Assembly (NCBI GenBank): GCA_006384855.1
Contig: VCJN01003041.1
Coordinates: 124,001-188,000, forward strand
DNA length: 64,000 nt
Reading direction: 5' to 3'
Source: Tetraselmis striata
Lineage: Eukaryota; Chlorophyta; Chlorodendrophyceae; Chlorodendrales; Chlorodendraceae
In this document: positions 1-13,700 of the stretch, piece by piece
Layout of the letters: the number at the start of each line of letters is the position of its first letter
Numbering within the stretch: position 1 is the first letter of the stretch
The notes under the pieces: generated by a model
What the model saw: only the letters and a program-made list of their open reading frames with translations
Databases searched by the model: none
What the model was told of the DNA's origin: nothing
Program-made: the position numbers and the translations under genes

Positions 1-336
1 TGAACGGATTGCCCTCTGCGGACGACGACGCGCGGGGCAGCCCCAGGGCGTCCTCCTCGAGCGACGCACCCGCCGGCGGAGCGCTGGCCGGCATCGGGCT
101 CGCGGGGATGTGCATCGGCGGAGGCAAGCGAATGCCCTGCGAGGCACCGCCCAGCGTGCGCTCCCACGGCAGCCCCTGATCGCCGGCATCCGGCATGTTC
201 GCGTCCGTGGCATCCAGTTCGTAGACCTGCTTGGTGCCGGCGTGGAAGACGGCTGCTGCCCGGAGGGGCCAGCCGGGGTGCACACCGGGAGAATCGTGCC
301 GGAGCCGCAGCGCCCCCACTGGCCCAATGTCCGTAC
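1..336 (-). other. Last visible exon: PLAT C-terminal half, open at left edge
   Basis: An AG acceptor at 337-338 opens an exon that remains open to base 1. The frame reads DIGPVGALRLRHDSPGVHPG followed by WPLRAAAV and QVYEL. This is the PLAT His-Asp-SerPro-Gly...Trp half, followed by a Pro/Ala-rich low-complexity tail. The gene therefore continues to the left of the window. Confidence 0.55.
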
Positions 337-1706
337 CTGGAACATGACACGCAAGCAAGGCCATCAGCCATTGGCAGCGAGATTATTGTGCAGACTGTGA
401 TGAATCCGTGCACGAGGACACCCAACGAACTGCCACGCCCCGGGTTGTCAGGTTTTATATCAGGCTTTAGATCTAGATCCACTTGACGTAAAGCTCGACG
501 CCCATGTGGTGCTGATGACACGCTTTCAGCGACGTCAAATATCGACCTTTGGTTTCCAAAAGTCGCAGTGAACTGCCTGAACGGCCTTGGACGGCGCGGT
601 GGTACTACTAGGTGGATTGTAGCCCTGCTCGAGTATATTTTAGAACCAATTGGAAAAAACCTCTCTGGCATTTCCTCGCAACGCACTGAGCAATATTGTA
701 AGGGAGCTGCACCACCAGGCAGCACCGCAGCACTGCATTGGCGATGGTATGCAATGTTCTATGCACGCGCGGCGGCACGTGTGGTGGGGCACCAGCCTGT
801 CTGTTGATGGGGCACTTGAAACGCCCAATCTGGCGCCATGGCTACTTGTTTAAGATAGTTGATAGGATCCTAGGGTTTGCTTAAACCCTATGATAATAAA
901 GTTGAACACAAATGTGCAACATTCCAGGGCTTCAGGTCATAAACCCTCGACTCAGCTGCCCCACAATCCGTAAACTCGGATTGGGCGAAACAGGGGCCTA
1001 TTGGGACTTATGTGGAGAGGTGTATATCCATGACGCCATATGTCCACTTCGGCCCCAGCAACAGCAGCACTTCATCCTTTGAGATGTTTTCCAGCACACC
1101 CTTGACATCCCGCCGCTAGTGCTAGCGTGCCAGATCATCGTACGCCCATTGGTGATGTGTGATGATGCTGAGGAATAGTTGGTGCACGAATTCTAAACCT
1201 ATCCTGTTGTGTATAACAGCAGCACCGCTGCGCAGGACTCTTGTCAGATGATGCGCTGTGCTGCTGGGTCAAGTCGTCAAGGCCCGCGAAACATGCCCGG
1301 GCCCTTGTTATATGCATACAGTGACTGCTGCACGGAATCAGGTTTAATCACCTCAGTGTTGGCTGCGTTCTAGGAATAATAAGATAGGGTGATGCACTAA
1401 GCTGTATTGGTAACAAATTGTCGTTGGATCTTCGCCATACCCAAGATGGCATAATAAACGTATGGCTTACTGTTGGATATGTACCACCACGGATTGTCTT
1501 ATATACATATTGAATCCGCCTCGACCACGCCTGACTGGCAAGACTGGCGACGATGTCAATTTCCTGCGACTGACAGTTGTCGGCATTTGCTTGTCTGCTC
1601 TGAATTTGGAACATGTAATTTGTCATGAGCTCTACTGCTACACGCCGAGAGTCGCTTTGAGGCGGCAGGACGAAGGTCAAAGAAGATCCGAGGAGTATCT
1701 GCGAAA

Positions 1707-1765
<59 letters not shown>

Positions 1766-4700
1766 TGTTCGTGTGTGAGACGGGAGGGGGGTTGTGGGGG
1801 GGGGGGGGGGGGGAGGGGGGATCACCCCTACCTTGTACGGTGAAGACTCCACACCCCACAGGAAGCAGCCTCAGGAAATTAGTGGCAAGCGCCTGTGAAT
1901 CCACAGCGGGCTGCAATCCAAGCCACTGCTGCCCTCCGCTGAACTCGCCTGACCGTGGGCTGCGCGACGTCGCTGCTCCGCCGCCTGCTTGCGGAGCGCG
2001 CACTTCCCGCACGTTCACACGTGATAGTTGCACTCCCCAAATCCCATCCGTCGCCAGCTCCATCCGCAGCACCTGCCCAATGGGCTGCCCCACCACCTGC
2101 GTGGGTGCCACCATGACAACATCGAGGCACAATTCTGATTCAGAGGGCTGCATGCTACCATTGCTACGGCGGACCCTATTGTGCAGGTATATGCAGCCGA
2201 GCTGTAAGACAGCCCGTGACCACATGTGACCACATGTGCCCCGCGCAAAGGCCAGGGAAAGCGATAGGTATCCCAGTGCCCTGCCTCTGCCTCCACACCC
2301 CTCGCTTTCCACATGATGTTGCCCAAGTGGCATCAGTATCCCGCAGTGTACAGCCATCGGAGCGAAGAATCACGGCTGGGGTTCATGGGAGCGCCCATTC
2401 AGTACAGCATGGCGCCTTCCGTTCTGCTGGGAAATATCAGTGGCGCAGCTTGTCGACCCTTGGCATTGACTACCAGAGTTTGAGCAGATCGGCTTCGATG
2501 CAGTTGTGTGTGGACAACAGCGGTGAGGGTGGGGAGAGGAGCGGATGGCGTGCGGGTTTTAGGGGTTGAAAATCAGCAGTAGCCTCATCACCTGGAAGGT
2601 ATCCATGGAGCCGTCGTCCGGGAAGGGCAGCGCGTCTTGTACGAGAAAGTTACTGGCCCCAAGCTCGAAGGGACCGGCCGAGCCCTCCCAGCCATGCAGC
2701 GTGGCCTGCAAAACTGGCGGGTGTGCATCCCGTGGCAGGGGGCAATGGCACTTCCTGCTGCCGACGGTGATGTGGTAGACGACGTCTTGGGTCCCGGGCG
2801 AGCGATTCTGCTGGCTGGCGGCCTCCCCCGCCGCTTCAGACTACCGGTACCGGATGCCATGAGAGGCACGCGAGTGTCAGCAGGCAACGGCATGAAGTAA
2901 AAACCCTTAACCCTAAAACCCGAGAGGCAACGAATGGCTGCCGCGACCCGTGTTGTGCGATGGATGGCATTGCTGTACAAATCAGGCAGCGGCAAGTAGC
3001 CCTCGGGGGTTACGGCTACAAACCTGGACCACTTCCAGATACTGGTCGTCCACGTCCCAGTCCACAGCTGTGGCAATGAGGTCATGATAGCCGGTCGCAG
3101 TGGCGCCGTCTGCCCCGACAACTTCAGCCGCCTCAGCCGCATCCAGCAGGTTGCCTTTGGGGCTCTGCAACGTGCAGCGCTGCAAAGTGAGGTCGCGCTG
3201 CCCCGGAGCGGCGAGGCTGGACAGCATGCCCAGAGGTGCACGTAGCTGCGCTATATGCCGGAGGGACCATTCGGCGGGTTCATCCCCCGGCACTGCCAGT
3301 ACTCGTAATCTCGACTAACGCCGCACGCCACACATGCTGGTGGGGGGGCAGCCTCCCACCTCGTACCACAGCACGCAATGGTATTGCGTGAGCTCTGCCT
3401 TTTGGTTGTGTCCCGGCACAAACAGTTCTGCTGGCTGACTGGACGTGATCCACTTGTCGCAGGGAAGCACATAGCTCCGACCGGCTGCAAGATCCGACAC
3501 CTGCGTGGTCCGACCGGGCAGAACGGGCTGTCAGCCGATGCACATGCAGACACACAGAGCCCGGCCTTTGAGATACGTCGACGCGCGCAACAGGCAGCGC
3601 ACCTCAAACATGGCCGGTCGCCAATCTGCCCCGAGCCCAGAGCCGTCGTGAGACACCTTGACCTTGTACAGCTCCCCAAGGGAGGGCGCTTTGACGAAGA
3701 AGACATCTGACTTACCCGCCTCCATGGCCTGCCAGGCACGCAACCACAGCCCTCCCTCAGCCGGAGTCGCTGCCCAAACATCAGAGCAGCAGTTCATTGA
3801 ATCGCGATCATCATGGCCGCACCTGCTTGGTGGTCGCCAGTTCCTGATCCAGCAGCCGGCCGGCTTTCCCGTACAGGGACAGCTTCACAGCCGCGTCTGT
3901 GCCGGCGCTGCACACAGCGGCAACACGATATTGGAGTTGGCGGGGGGCAACGAGTGGTAGGGCATGAGAGAGAGAAAGGGGAAGGAGAGGCGCCGACATG
4001 TGAGGGGCACTGCGGGGGGCGATAAAGCAGATGCGGGGCGACCAACCCCTTGGCCTTGCTTGTGGTGATCGTCACGCGCTGTGAGGCGGCCAGGCTTGCA
4101 TTGGCAACAGCGCGTGGGACGCTCCCCGCCGACGCACCCAGGTGGGTGGAGAAGTCGAAGAGCGTCGTGCGCGCTGTGCCGAGGTGGATCACCTCCGCCA
4201 TGAGGAGCCGCCACTCCGCCTGCGGCAAGATGCTATCAGTCTCTGCCCGGCCACCTCAAATATGCAGCGCCCTAATTGTTGTTGGCGAAGACGGACAGCG
4301 GTGCTGACACGCTGGAGGCAGAATTTGTTGTAACAAAAGCACAGAAGTGGCTACTTTTGCCGCAAAGCGTCGTGCAGAATGTTGCCCAGAGTAATGAATA
4401 TAGCGAATGTTCATCATAGGCATGCGGTGTTCAACAGTAATGATTTGGGAGCAGAAGACTGCGAATTTGTAATATGCCGATGAGTGAATAGAAGGCCTGC
4501 CAACATGAAGGCGATTACTTTGGTGGAACAGTGTACAGCTAACACTTTGAGACGCTACCGATACTGCTGAGATTCTGTGATGTGTTTTCGTGAGCCAGAA
4601 ACCTTCCTACCGCTATATTGTGGTTTGCGTTATGGTTTCGGAGTACACAAGCAATGAAAGGCGTGAATGTCTACTTCTTCCCAGCAAAGATCCTGACCCC

Positions 4701-7700
4701 CCCCCCCTCCCTTCCCCCCGGCATACACATACACGCACACACACATCTCCTTCCAACATGCATGGCACCCATCATGCCACAGCCGATGCCCTACAAGCAG
4801 TACTCATAGCAATGTCCAGGACGCATCACCTTGGAGCCCGACTTGTGGGTGTCCATTCGAACAGAGAGGCGCAGGATGTGAGACATTGGCGCAGCGCCTG
4901 CGCTGAGCACAACTGCGGCGGTGCGGTGAACCTCGTGCAGCTGCCCTGCCCAGCGCACCGCGTCGTTGCGCTCCTGGAGCGTGTCGCGGTACACAGGGTC
5001 GCTCTCCAGGCGTGTGCCGCCCAGCTCCAGCTCCGCGCCAAACGGCTTGTCCTTTCCCTCACTCATGTGGAGGACCACCCTGTCAGCCGGAATAAGGATT
5101 CAGTTTGGCACCCGATAAATATATTACAGCCACAGTCCCTGTGTGAGCGCGCTCACACAGGATATATCCCTCACAAATCTCGTACATTGAGAGAAAGAGC
5201 TCTGCGGCCGGCATCTAGCCCCTACTATTAATCACCTTGCATTTATAGTGTTTCATTCCAAAGACGGGCGGAATTTCGATACATGTAAACGCTCTTGCCG
5301 CATGTGCAATCAAGCAAGCATAGTAGGTACGCGATAACGGTCGTGGACTGCCAGTGCGTGCATGGAACGTTGCGTAGCTTGCTGGTAGACGGCGACATCT
5401 GGCCGGCTGGCAAGCGGTGGCAGAGCAGTCAGGAGGGAGGGTATGGGGCGAGGGGGGAGGGGGCAAGATCGATGAGGGCGCTGGGGGGCAGACAGACCAG
5501 TGCCTGAGCAGGCCGGAACATACGCACGCACGAGGCTACTCGTGGCAAACCATGTGGGGGGAGTGGAGTCAGTGAAAGGATTGCTGACACTATGTAGCGG
5601 AGTGGCAGATGGCTATCAAGACACGATGAAGGGTGCCCAAACCGGAGATAAGAATGAATAAATGAGGGAGGCAGGTAGGCGTTGGAGACACGTGTAGGTC
5701 AGCAGCACCTGTAGAGCGGCGTTTCAGGCGGTTCGCGCGTCAGACAAACCTCCCCGTTGTTGTCCAGGAGCGACGCTGCGCGCGGGCTCGCTGCCAGTGC
5801 AAAGAAGGCGACTTCGCCGCTGTCGCTGCGCACCACCTCCACCAGGCTCACCGCGCGCAGCAGTTTCTTGCTAGCGCGCAGGCGCACGCGCATCATGCGG
5901 CCCACATCCGCCGTGCTCGCAGTGCCCCCGAGGCGCCCGCCGGCTCGCAGGATCTGATCCCCCTTGCCGACAACATCCAGCCAGGGGGTCTCTGCCGTAA
6001 TCCGCTGCGGCGCGTATCCGTGGAAGCCCTCTAGCCGCACCATGAAGGACGCCTTGAGGCCGTTGGCAGCCTTATCGTTCACCGCGTGAACATAGACGGC
6101 GTATCTGGGGGGCGCACACAATGGCGATAGACAAAGAAGGGAGCATTGGAGAGCGAACACAAGTCACACGGCAGGAATTCACCCCCTCCCACTCACCCAA
6201 TCAGCCGAAACAGATACACCGTGACCTATTTACCCTTGACACCATTCAGAGTCAACACTGAATATCCTGGCGAATATGAGAGAATGTGAGAGTGGTTATG
6301 GAGCATTGGGAAAAGGTACAACAAGCAGTTTGTATCATGTTTTGAATGCAAGGCTGTCGAGCTGTTATAGCTGGTCTCCGCTGCTTCCTCTTAACTCCAT
6401 TTCATGGGATGGATTGCCAACTCAACTCGCTGGGTTGGTATTTCCTACAAGCTCTGCCTACTTCAAAATAGCACCAATGCTGGCAATGCGTGTCGCCAAT
6501 ATTTGCAAACGACAACAAAGCACGTATGAATGCACGCATTTGAAAGGGAGAGAGAGAGAGGCAGACAATATCTTTGTGCACGGGATGCCGGTATTCATCG
6601 CTTGCTTTGACATCCCACAGTTTTGCGTGGTGACACTGTAGGGTTCTTTTCAAAAAAACGCCCGCGTGAAGTTTGGCCTCTCTCTCTTTGCCTCTTGCTG
6701 TCTCCCTTTGTTGCCCGTGGAATGGGGGGTTGGAGGAACGGACAGGGCAGGGCAGGCCAGGGTGGACTCACACGGTGGGCTCGTCAAACACCGTGGTGGC
6801 TGGCAAAAGCCGCAGTGCCCGGTCATCCCGGCTGCGGGTGAGCCGCACTTTGCTCTGCAGCGCGGGCGGCGGCGGCAGGAGGGAGAGCTCCTCGACGACA
6901 TCGGGCGGTAGCGGGTCGGCCAGCAGGTGGGGATCCAGCTGCCGGATGAGTTGGATAGGCCAACAAGCGCACATGACAGCGCTGGTTATTGCCGGTTATT
7001 GCCAGCCATTTTCATCCAGCCGCCAGTATAGCAGCCGCGGTATGTATTTGCAGGCAGAGGGGCACGGTCAAGCATAGACAGACACCACACTAAGTCCCAC
7101 AAGCGACTGCCAAATTCTGGCACAAGTCACTGTGGCACTTGATGTCCTGAAGATTTCCTGGTTTCGGAGCAAATAGGTTTGAACGCAGCCCCTATTCATC
7201 TTGTTGCATAGGGTGTATGTTTCTGGAATGTGATTTCAGAATGGCAAGGTGTAATGTTGTCACCATCAATCTGTCAGTAGGTACTTTTTATACGTGTATG
7301 TCCTGGTATAGGCCGGCCAATACCGGGGTGTATGGGCATCAGCGCCACTCTACACCAGTCTCAGTCTGAAATCCGCGAGTCCGCGGACAGCCCGAGGCGG
7401 AGGGTCGCAGCGGGCGGAAACGGGATGCTTTGAGGAGGCGGGCGCGCACCCAGACAGCACGGGCGTTGCCGGAGTGTTCGCTCTCCACGACCAGCCTCAG
7501 CAGGACGATGCCCTTGGCGGGAATGTTGCAGGTGTCAAACTCGCCGGGGCGCGACAGGGGCTTGCTCTTCCAGACCAACTGCCCAGGGCGGGCGCAGGCG
7601 GTGATAGGGATGCGTTAGTAATGAGATGAAGAGGACGGATATTTCGTATATTTAAGTGGTGGCCGTGGGCCGTGGGAAGGGGTACGCGGGTAAGAGATCA

Positions 7701-10700
7701 TAAATTGCCTTAAAACGCCACTATCATGGCAAAAGTGCAGTAGGCAGAACGTAGCTGAGCCCCAGCACGCCTGGCATATCATCAGTCGTTGTCGCCGTTA
7801 CCATCCGCGTTGTATTTGGGCATTGCTGCCAACCCCCTGCTACAACATCTGCCATCGTGCAATAGCAGTACATAAGCAAAGTGCACCCAGCCCTCACCAT
7901 GTCGTCAGCCAGGACGGAGAAGGTGACGGGCGCCACGGCACTGGGCGCTGCGGAGTCGTCCAATGCCACAGAGGAGCAGAAGCGCACGTAGCGCTCCCGG
8001 AGCTTGGACCTGCCAGCAGGGAGAGTGATGGGCGCAAAGCGGTGAGACCGCTTGTTGGGAATCTGCGGCAGCGAGCAGGGCACGCTGGCAGGGCGGTAGT
8101 AGACGGGGCAGAAGGACTGTAAAAGGCCTTCTCGACCTGACGTCCGCCAGGTGCCATGTCATGATGACCGCCTCCTTGGCACTCTCCCTGCGCGCGGGAG
8201 CGGAGAGCTGTCAGCAATACGCACACTCCCAGCCTCGAACTGCACTCTCGCGGGCGGCCGAGCTGGAGCATGAGCGCACCGGAAGCCGCCTCGAGCATGC
8301 ATCGCCACGGCGTGCGGCCAGCTGTAGCCCCCCACGGAGGCGCGCAGCCCGGCAAAGCCAAGCTCGCCGTGGAACCCGGCGGGGTAGCGCGGGCGCATGT
8401 GTGTGGAGTACCTGGGGGAAGAAGAGGCGTGAAAGGCAGGGGAGTGGGGGTGCTGTGAGTGGCAACCCTCGGGGCGATGGGGGGGTAGAGCGCTCTGCGG
8501 GTGATGCGCGGGATGGGCTGCGTAGTATTGGCATCTTGCCTCGGCAAGACAAGAGTAAAGGCAATGGCATGTGTGTGATGTTGAAAACGGCAGCGACTCG
8601 CATATTCAATGCATATTGTGTACGTGGCAGAATGGGCAATGCGTGTCATCAATCCATTTGTTGGGTCAGTACGGATAAGAGGCACCATTTTTTGTGTGAA
8701 AGCGAGACGATGCAAATATGTCGGCCATCACTGTGCATCGGACCCAATAAAGCTGGGGCTGCAGGCGCATGGGAAGGCAGCACCGTACCAGCAGGTGGAG
8801 GGCACTTCATCCAGGTAGCGCAGCCGTGTGGGCTGGGAGATGTCAGGCGCGGGGAGGTACCACGTGTCGCGCAGCTCGCGGGCTCCCTGCCGCAGTTGCA
8901 TCGCCTTGCCCATCCGCAGCGGGACGGCAGCGGGCGTGGAGGGCAGCACTGGCGGCGGCGGGGACCGCCACAGCGCCTCATGCGTGTTGGTGTTGAGGAA
9001 CAGCGAGCAGGGTTTGCCCTTGGAGTTGACGCCCATGTCCCACTGCTCCCACTGCGCCGCGTCTGGGCGCAGCGTGAGGCCCTCCGGCGGCAGCCACTGC
9101 CGCGCGTGGAAGACCCACTCGCGCGGAGGGTCAGCCGCCATGTCCATCACCTGCAAGGAGCGTGGCCAGCGTCGCCGTCAGCCAAGGTGAAGGCGGGGCG
9201 TAGGCACTAATGGCCCCATAGTGGGTCCCGTGTGATCGCATGCATCGATGCTTCGGGTTTAGCTCAGAAGCTGGGGGTGATGGCGCATGCACGGCAGGCG
9301 AGCTGCCCAGGGAAGCACGTCAAGCGTGGATGGATGACAGGGAGAGACAGTGACCATCACGACGGCTAGGCAATGTACACACAAGAGCTGGGAGCACGGC
9401 ATGGGTGAAGATGGGCAATTCGATTCGGAGCAATATGGGCGTCAGAACAAACAGCAGTGCGCGGCTTGTCTCGTTGATACGCCGCAAAACGCCGCAAGAG
9501 TGCGCGTTTTACGCGGTGATGGCTGGGTGAGAGCGATCAGGTACAGCAGTTATTGCGTTCCGAAGAATGGAATGTGGTTCTCTACCAGAGAAATCATACA
9601 GGTTGTTTATAGGGCTCTAGCGGCTGACCTTGCGGTTTCTGCAATGCTTCGGAGCCACAGCAACTCAATTATTGTGATGTATCGCTCACTCCCACTCTCT
9701 CTAGTAAGTTGCTGCGAACGCACGCTGCCGACAATCTAATGGTGGGGACGCACGGGGTTTGAAGCAATTCCGGAGTGATGGGTGGCAGCCAAAAGATATT
9801 TTGGTTTCGGAGCATTCAGGGAATAGTTTCAGTGCACAGTCCAGCTAAAGGCAGGTGACACATCCAACGCGCTGACGTTGCAATACAGAATAATTCAAAG
9901 CGCAGGCTTGAATAGCGCTGCCAGTGGTATTCTATCAATGAACGCACCGTATGGGTATTGGTGCACAAACAAGTGATGGCACACTACGGGTAGGGCAGGG
10001 AGCCCTTTGAAACACTGTGACCAAGAAGGTGGAGAATTGGCACGGCAACAGCACTAAACGGCATCCCGGGATGGGGCGGCGGTATCATACCTCCACCCTC
10101 TCCACAAACGCGCCCTCTGGGTCATTCGGCCCGGTGAGGGTGATGTGGGTGACGTCTCCCAGGACGCTGTCCTCCCCCATGTGGGCACGGAAGGTGATCT
10201 GGCAGCACGGCACCACCATGGGTGGAACTGCCACGCGCCGGTCCTCCGCTGCGTGCCAGCCCAACGCAGTTGCAAGGCCAGGCTCGGCCTGCGCGGCGCG
10301 CTGCAGGTGCAGGCGGGAGGCCTGCGGGGGCAATTAGTGGGAGACGCGCCGTCAGAATTGAGAGACAGCGTGCACAGATTGTCTCGCTACAGGAAGAATT
10401 AGGGCTAATGCCAGGTACGTGCATGTGATGTTGTGAGCACTGACTCCAGGAGCACAGCTTGGACGCACGAGAAGTACACCACTGGCGCAGCATGGGAGAC
10501 GTGATGAGCAATGCACTTTAGCCAATTCCGCCGACCTACACACCCTAGTAACCTTCTAGGTGTGTTTTCGATGTGGCAGCGTGGAATGCTGCCGTGCTGT
10601 GGAGGGACAGACCTCGTTGATGCCGGATGGCCATGGCCGCGTCTCCACCCGCATGCTGGCCTCCACGCCAGGCCCTTTCACCGTTCCCGGGGCTGGCCGC

Positions 10701-13700
10701 CCTTGGCGTGCCCGTACGCCCTCGACGCAGCGCAGCAGCGAGCCCTTCCACCACGTGCTGTGCCAGGCCCACTGGCCTGCCCACCAGTTGTCGCTCACGT
10801 TGAGCATCACGCTGCCCAGCTGTACCTTGCCTGCAGCATTGCGACAGCCGCACCAGCCAGCATCACACCCTAGCATTCAGCCGACCCATCAGCTCCCCTC
10901 CATCAACTACAGCCTAGTTTTCTGCCAACACCCCCGCCGTTTGCACGCCCATCACCTGCCGCCCCCAGCAAGTCCTGCCTCCGCTGATTGATGTTCACCG
11001 ATTCCAAAATAGAGATTCATAATCCTTCTTAGAGGAAGTATGGGTGCCGACGCAACCATAAGAATCCAACATATGAGAACACTCCCTGCTCAAAGTGCGT
11101 TAACTGGCCGTTTCTGCTCACTAGAACAGTATTAAGAATACGCCCTGCCCTGCGGCCCTGGACGCCCTACCGCCCCAGCAGGGCTACACGTACCTGTACT
11201 CGTACCGAACCGTCCTGGACTTATTACAAGTAGTTATTTAGGAATAACTTTCCGCCTCCCACCACCCGGCGGCCTCCGCATATGTCACACTTACAAGAGC
11301 AATTTGCTGGCCAAGTATTCTGGAGGCAAAAATGTTGGTTCTTGTAGTTACGTCGGCACATGTGTACGTACATATATTGCATGTCATCTAACCGGAACAT
11401 ACAGCCATAGCCGTACCTTGACACCGCCTATTCCATGACAGCGATGACATACAGTCGCGACTATTGGGGGTCGTCGCGTTGGAGTGTGCGAGAGCACGAG
11501 AGAGGTTCATAACGTTTGCAAGGTTTGGGGGCCTACTTGCACCCTCGGATCACATGATATCATCCCAGACTGGTGAGACTGGTCGATTGCTTAGTAGGAA
11601 GACAGAGAGCGGGGATGGGGGGGGGGGGGGGAGGGGGAGGGGGAGCACCATTGGGCCGCTCCGGCAGCACAACATTGGCATGCCAGCTTTCCCACTGCTT
11701 GGGCTCAGGCAACCGGAAGATGCGCGGAACCGCCCTTGACACATGGTCGGCGATACTCTGCAGGCTTCGCCCTGTCATGCGCTCATAACCGTCGGAGGCG
11801 TTGTACTCCGCCGTGAAAACATCGGCAGTCTGGCGTGCAAAAGCGGCGGACACGTGCAGCGGCGTCGATGCATGTGGTGCCATTGGGGCGGCATCAGCAC
11901 CAGACTCCGAGGCATGGGTGCGCCCAAGCAGCGTCGAGACAATAAATCCACTCCAGCACAACACTAGCCAAGCCGCAACATGCAGGGAATGATTGGAAAC
12001 ACCTGCGTTTCCACTTTATGTTGCCATTGAAGGACTTCGTTACTGAGAGAGGGAGCGAGGGAGGGGAGCAGCCGGCATTCTGAAATTCGCTAGAAGAATG
12101 AGACTGTGGGCTGCAGGGCACAGCTCACCTGGGCCACTCGCTGCAGGGCAAGGTTGACAGCATGGCTGACAGCGGCGACATCCTCCGCGGTCCAGCCGCG
12201 CTGCCACCACCACTGCGGGGGAAGGCTTTGGTCCAGACCCTGCGATGGTCGGCACGGCGCACACTGCTGAAGAGTAGTCCATCCGCGCATAGTAGTACCG
12301 GCCGCATGACACCCGGAAGTTGCACTCGGGGAGGCCAGTCAGCCGCACCTGGAGCAGGTCGCGCGCAGGTTGGAGCTCTGGCGCGCTCCACGTGAACCGA
12401 TCCGCAGCCCCGTGCGAGGCTGGGGTTCGGCTGGGGCTGTCTGGCGCCTGCATTGACCCCGGCCGAGCGTGGGGCGGCGCTGGCGTGCACTCCCCGCTGC
12501 TCTGGCGAGCGAATGCGTGCCTGGGAGCCACCAAAGAGGTCGCCATGCGCGGAGCAGGTTTCAAGTGTGCATGCTCTTCGATGAAAAGTCACTCAGAGAT
12601 CGGATTTTTGCTATCCGTGGTACAACTAGCCAGGGATGCATGTGGGAGAGAGGTGGTTGATTTGCCAACATACTATCCACTGGTAAACATTTCATGGGAG
12701 GTAGTTCCCCAACAACAGTTTCATGTACTCCCTGTGGCTCTACAACATCCTCTCTCTCTCTTTCCAAACTTCGAAAAGAACAGGCTCCGAAACCAACACT
12801 GTCGGCCACGCCCCATCCCCTAGTCGCCTAGCTCTTCAGTACCGCCTCTGCGCATTTGCTTGCGCTGCTACCAGTAGGTTATGATGCTACAGTACTCATG
12901 TGGCTGAATTCGACCCTCAGCCGTCTTGCTAGAAATGTTTGCCATCATTTACCGGTAGACACATAGTACTTGAAAATCACAGGAGGTAAGTGAATTTCCT
13001 TCAAAGCATGCGAATCACAGCTGCGGCCAGGACAAGGAGCAAGCGCAGAGCAGAAGAGTCCACCAGGGGTTGTTAGGAAAAGGGAGAGGCGCCTACCTGA
13101 GGTTGTCAAAGGACAGGAAGCAGTGCTTTGAGGAGTCCCACGCCGCGAGATACATGAGGAGGCAGATGGACTGGGTGGGCTGGATCTCAGGCAGCAGCCG
13201 CGGCAGTAGCTTGGCCACCTCGATGGCATCCTACAACATCATTCCAGTTGCACGTTGCTCAGGGGAACTGACACCGCTGCATTTTCGCAGTGGATCAATA
13301 TGAGATTGATCAACTCTATCCCCCATCCCGCTTCCTCCCACTAGCCAAGGGCCGCCCACCAGCCGGCCGTTCCCCCGGCTGGACAGCTCCTGCATGGTCC
13401 AGTCGTGATTAAGACGAGAGTCCTCCAGCTTGTCGGCCAGCTGGTCCATCAATGTGCGCAGCTCCGCCCAGGTGGGCACGTTGTCGTCCACCGTGGCCAC
13501 CTGCCGAAGGCAGCCTCATCAGGGAGCTGCCTGATCCCAGCCTTGTGGCCACGTCGGAATTGGCACAAAGCCGTCTTGCAGCTTCTTAGGTATGCGTGTT
13601 CTGGTGAGTGTTGTCAGAAAAGGGGCCGGGTTGGACAAACTGGAACATGGGGCAGCGCAGATATCGTCATATACCTTGGCCGTCGGGTGGCACAAGTTCG

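Noticed and set aside
1462..2357. Long overlapping frames on both strands across the GT run
   Set aside because: They depend on translating the (GT)28 and G18 runs as Val-Cys or Thr-His strings. Only the PLAT-like exon part at about 1880-2200 on the minus strand was kept.
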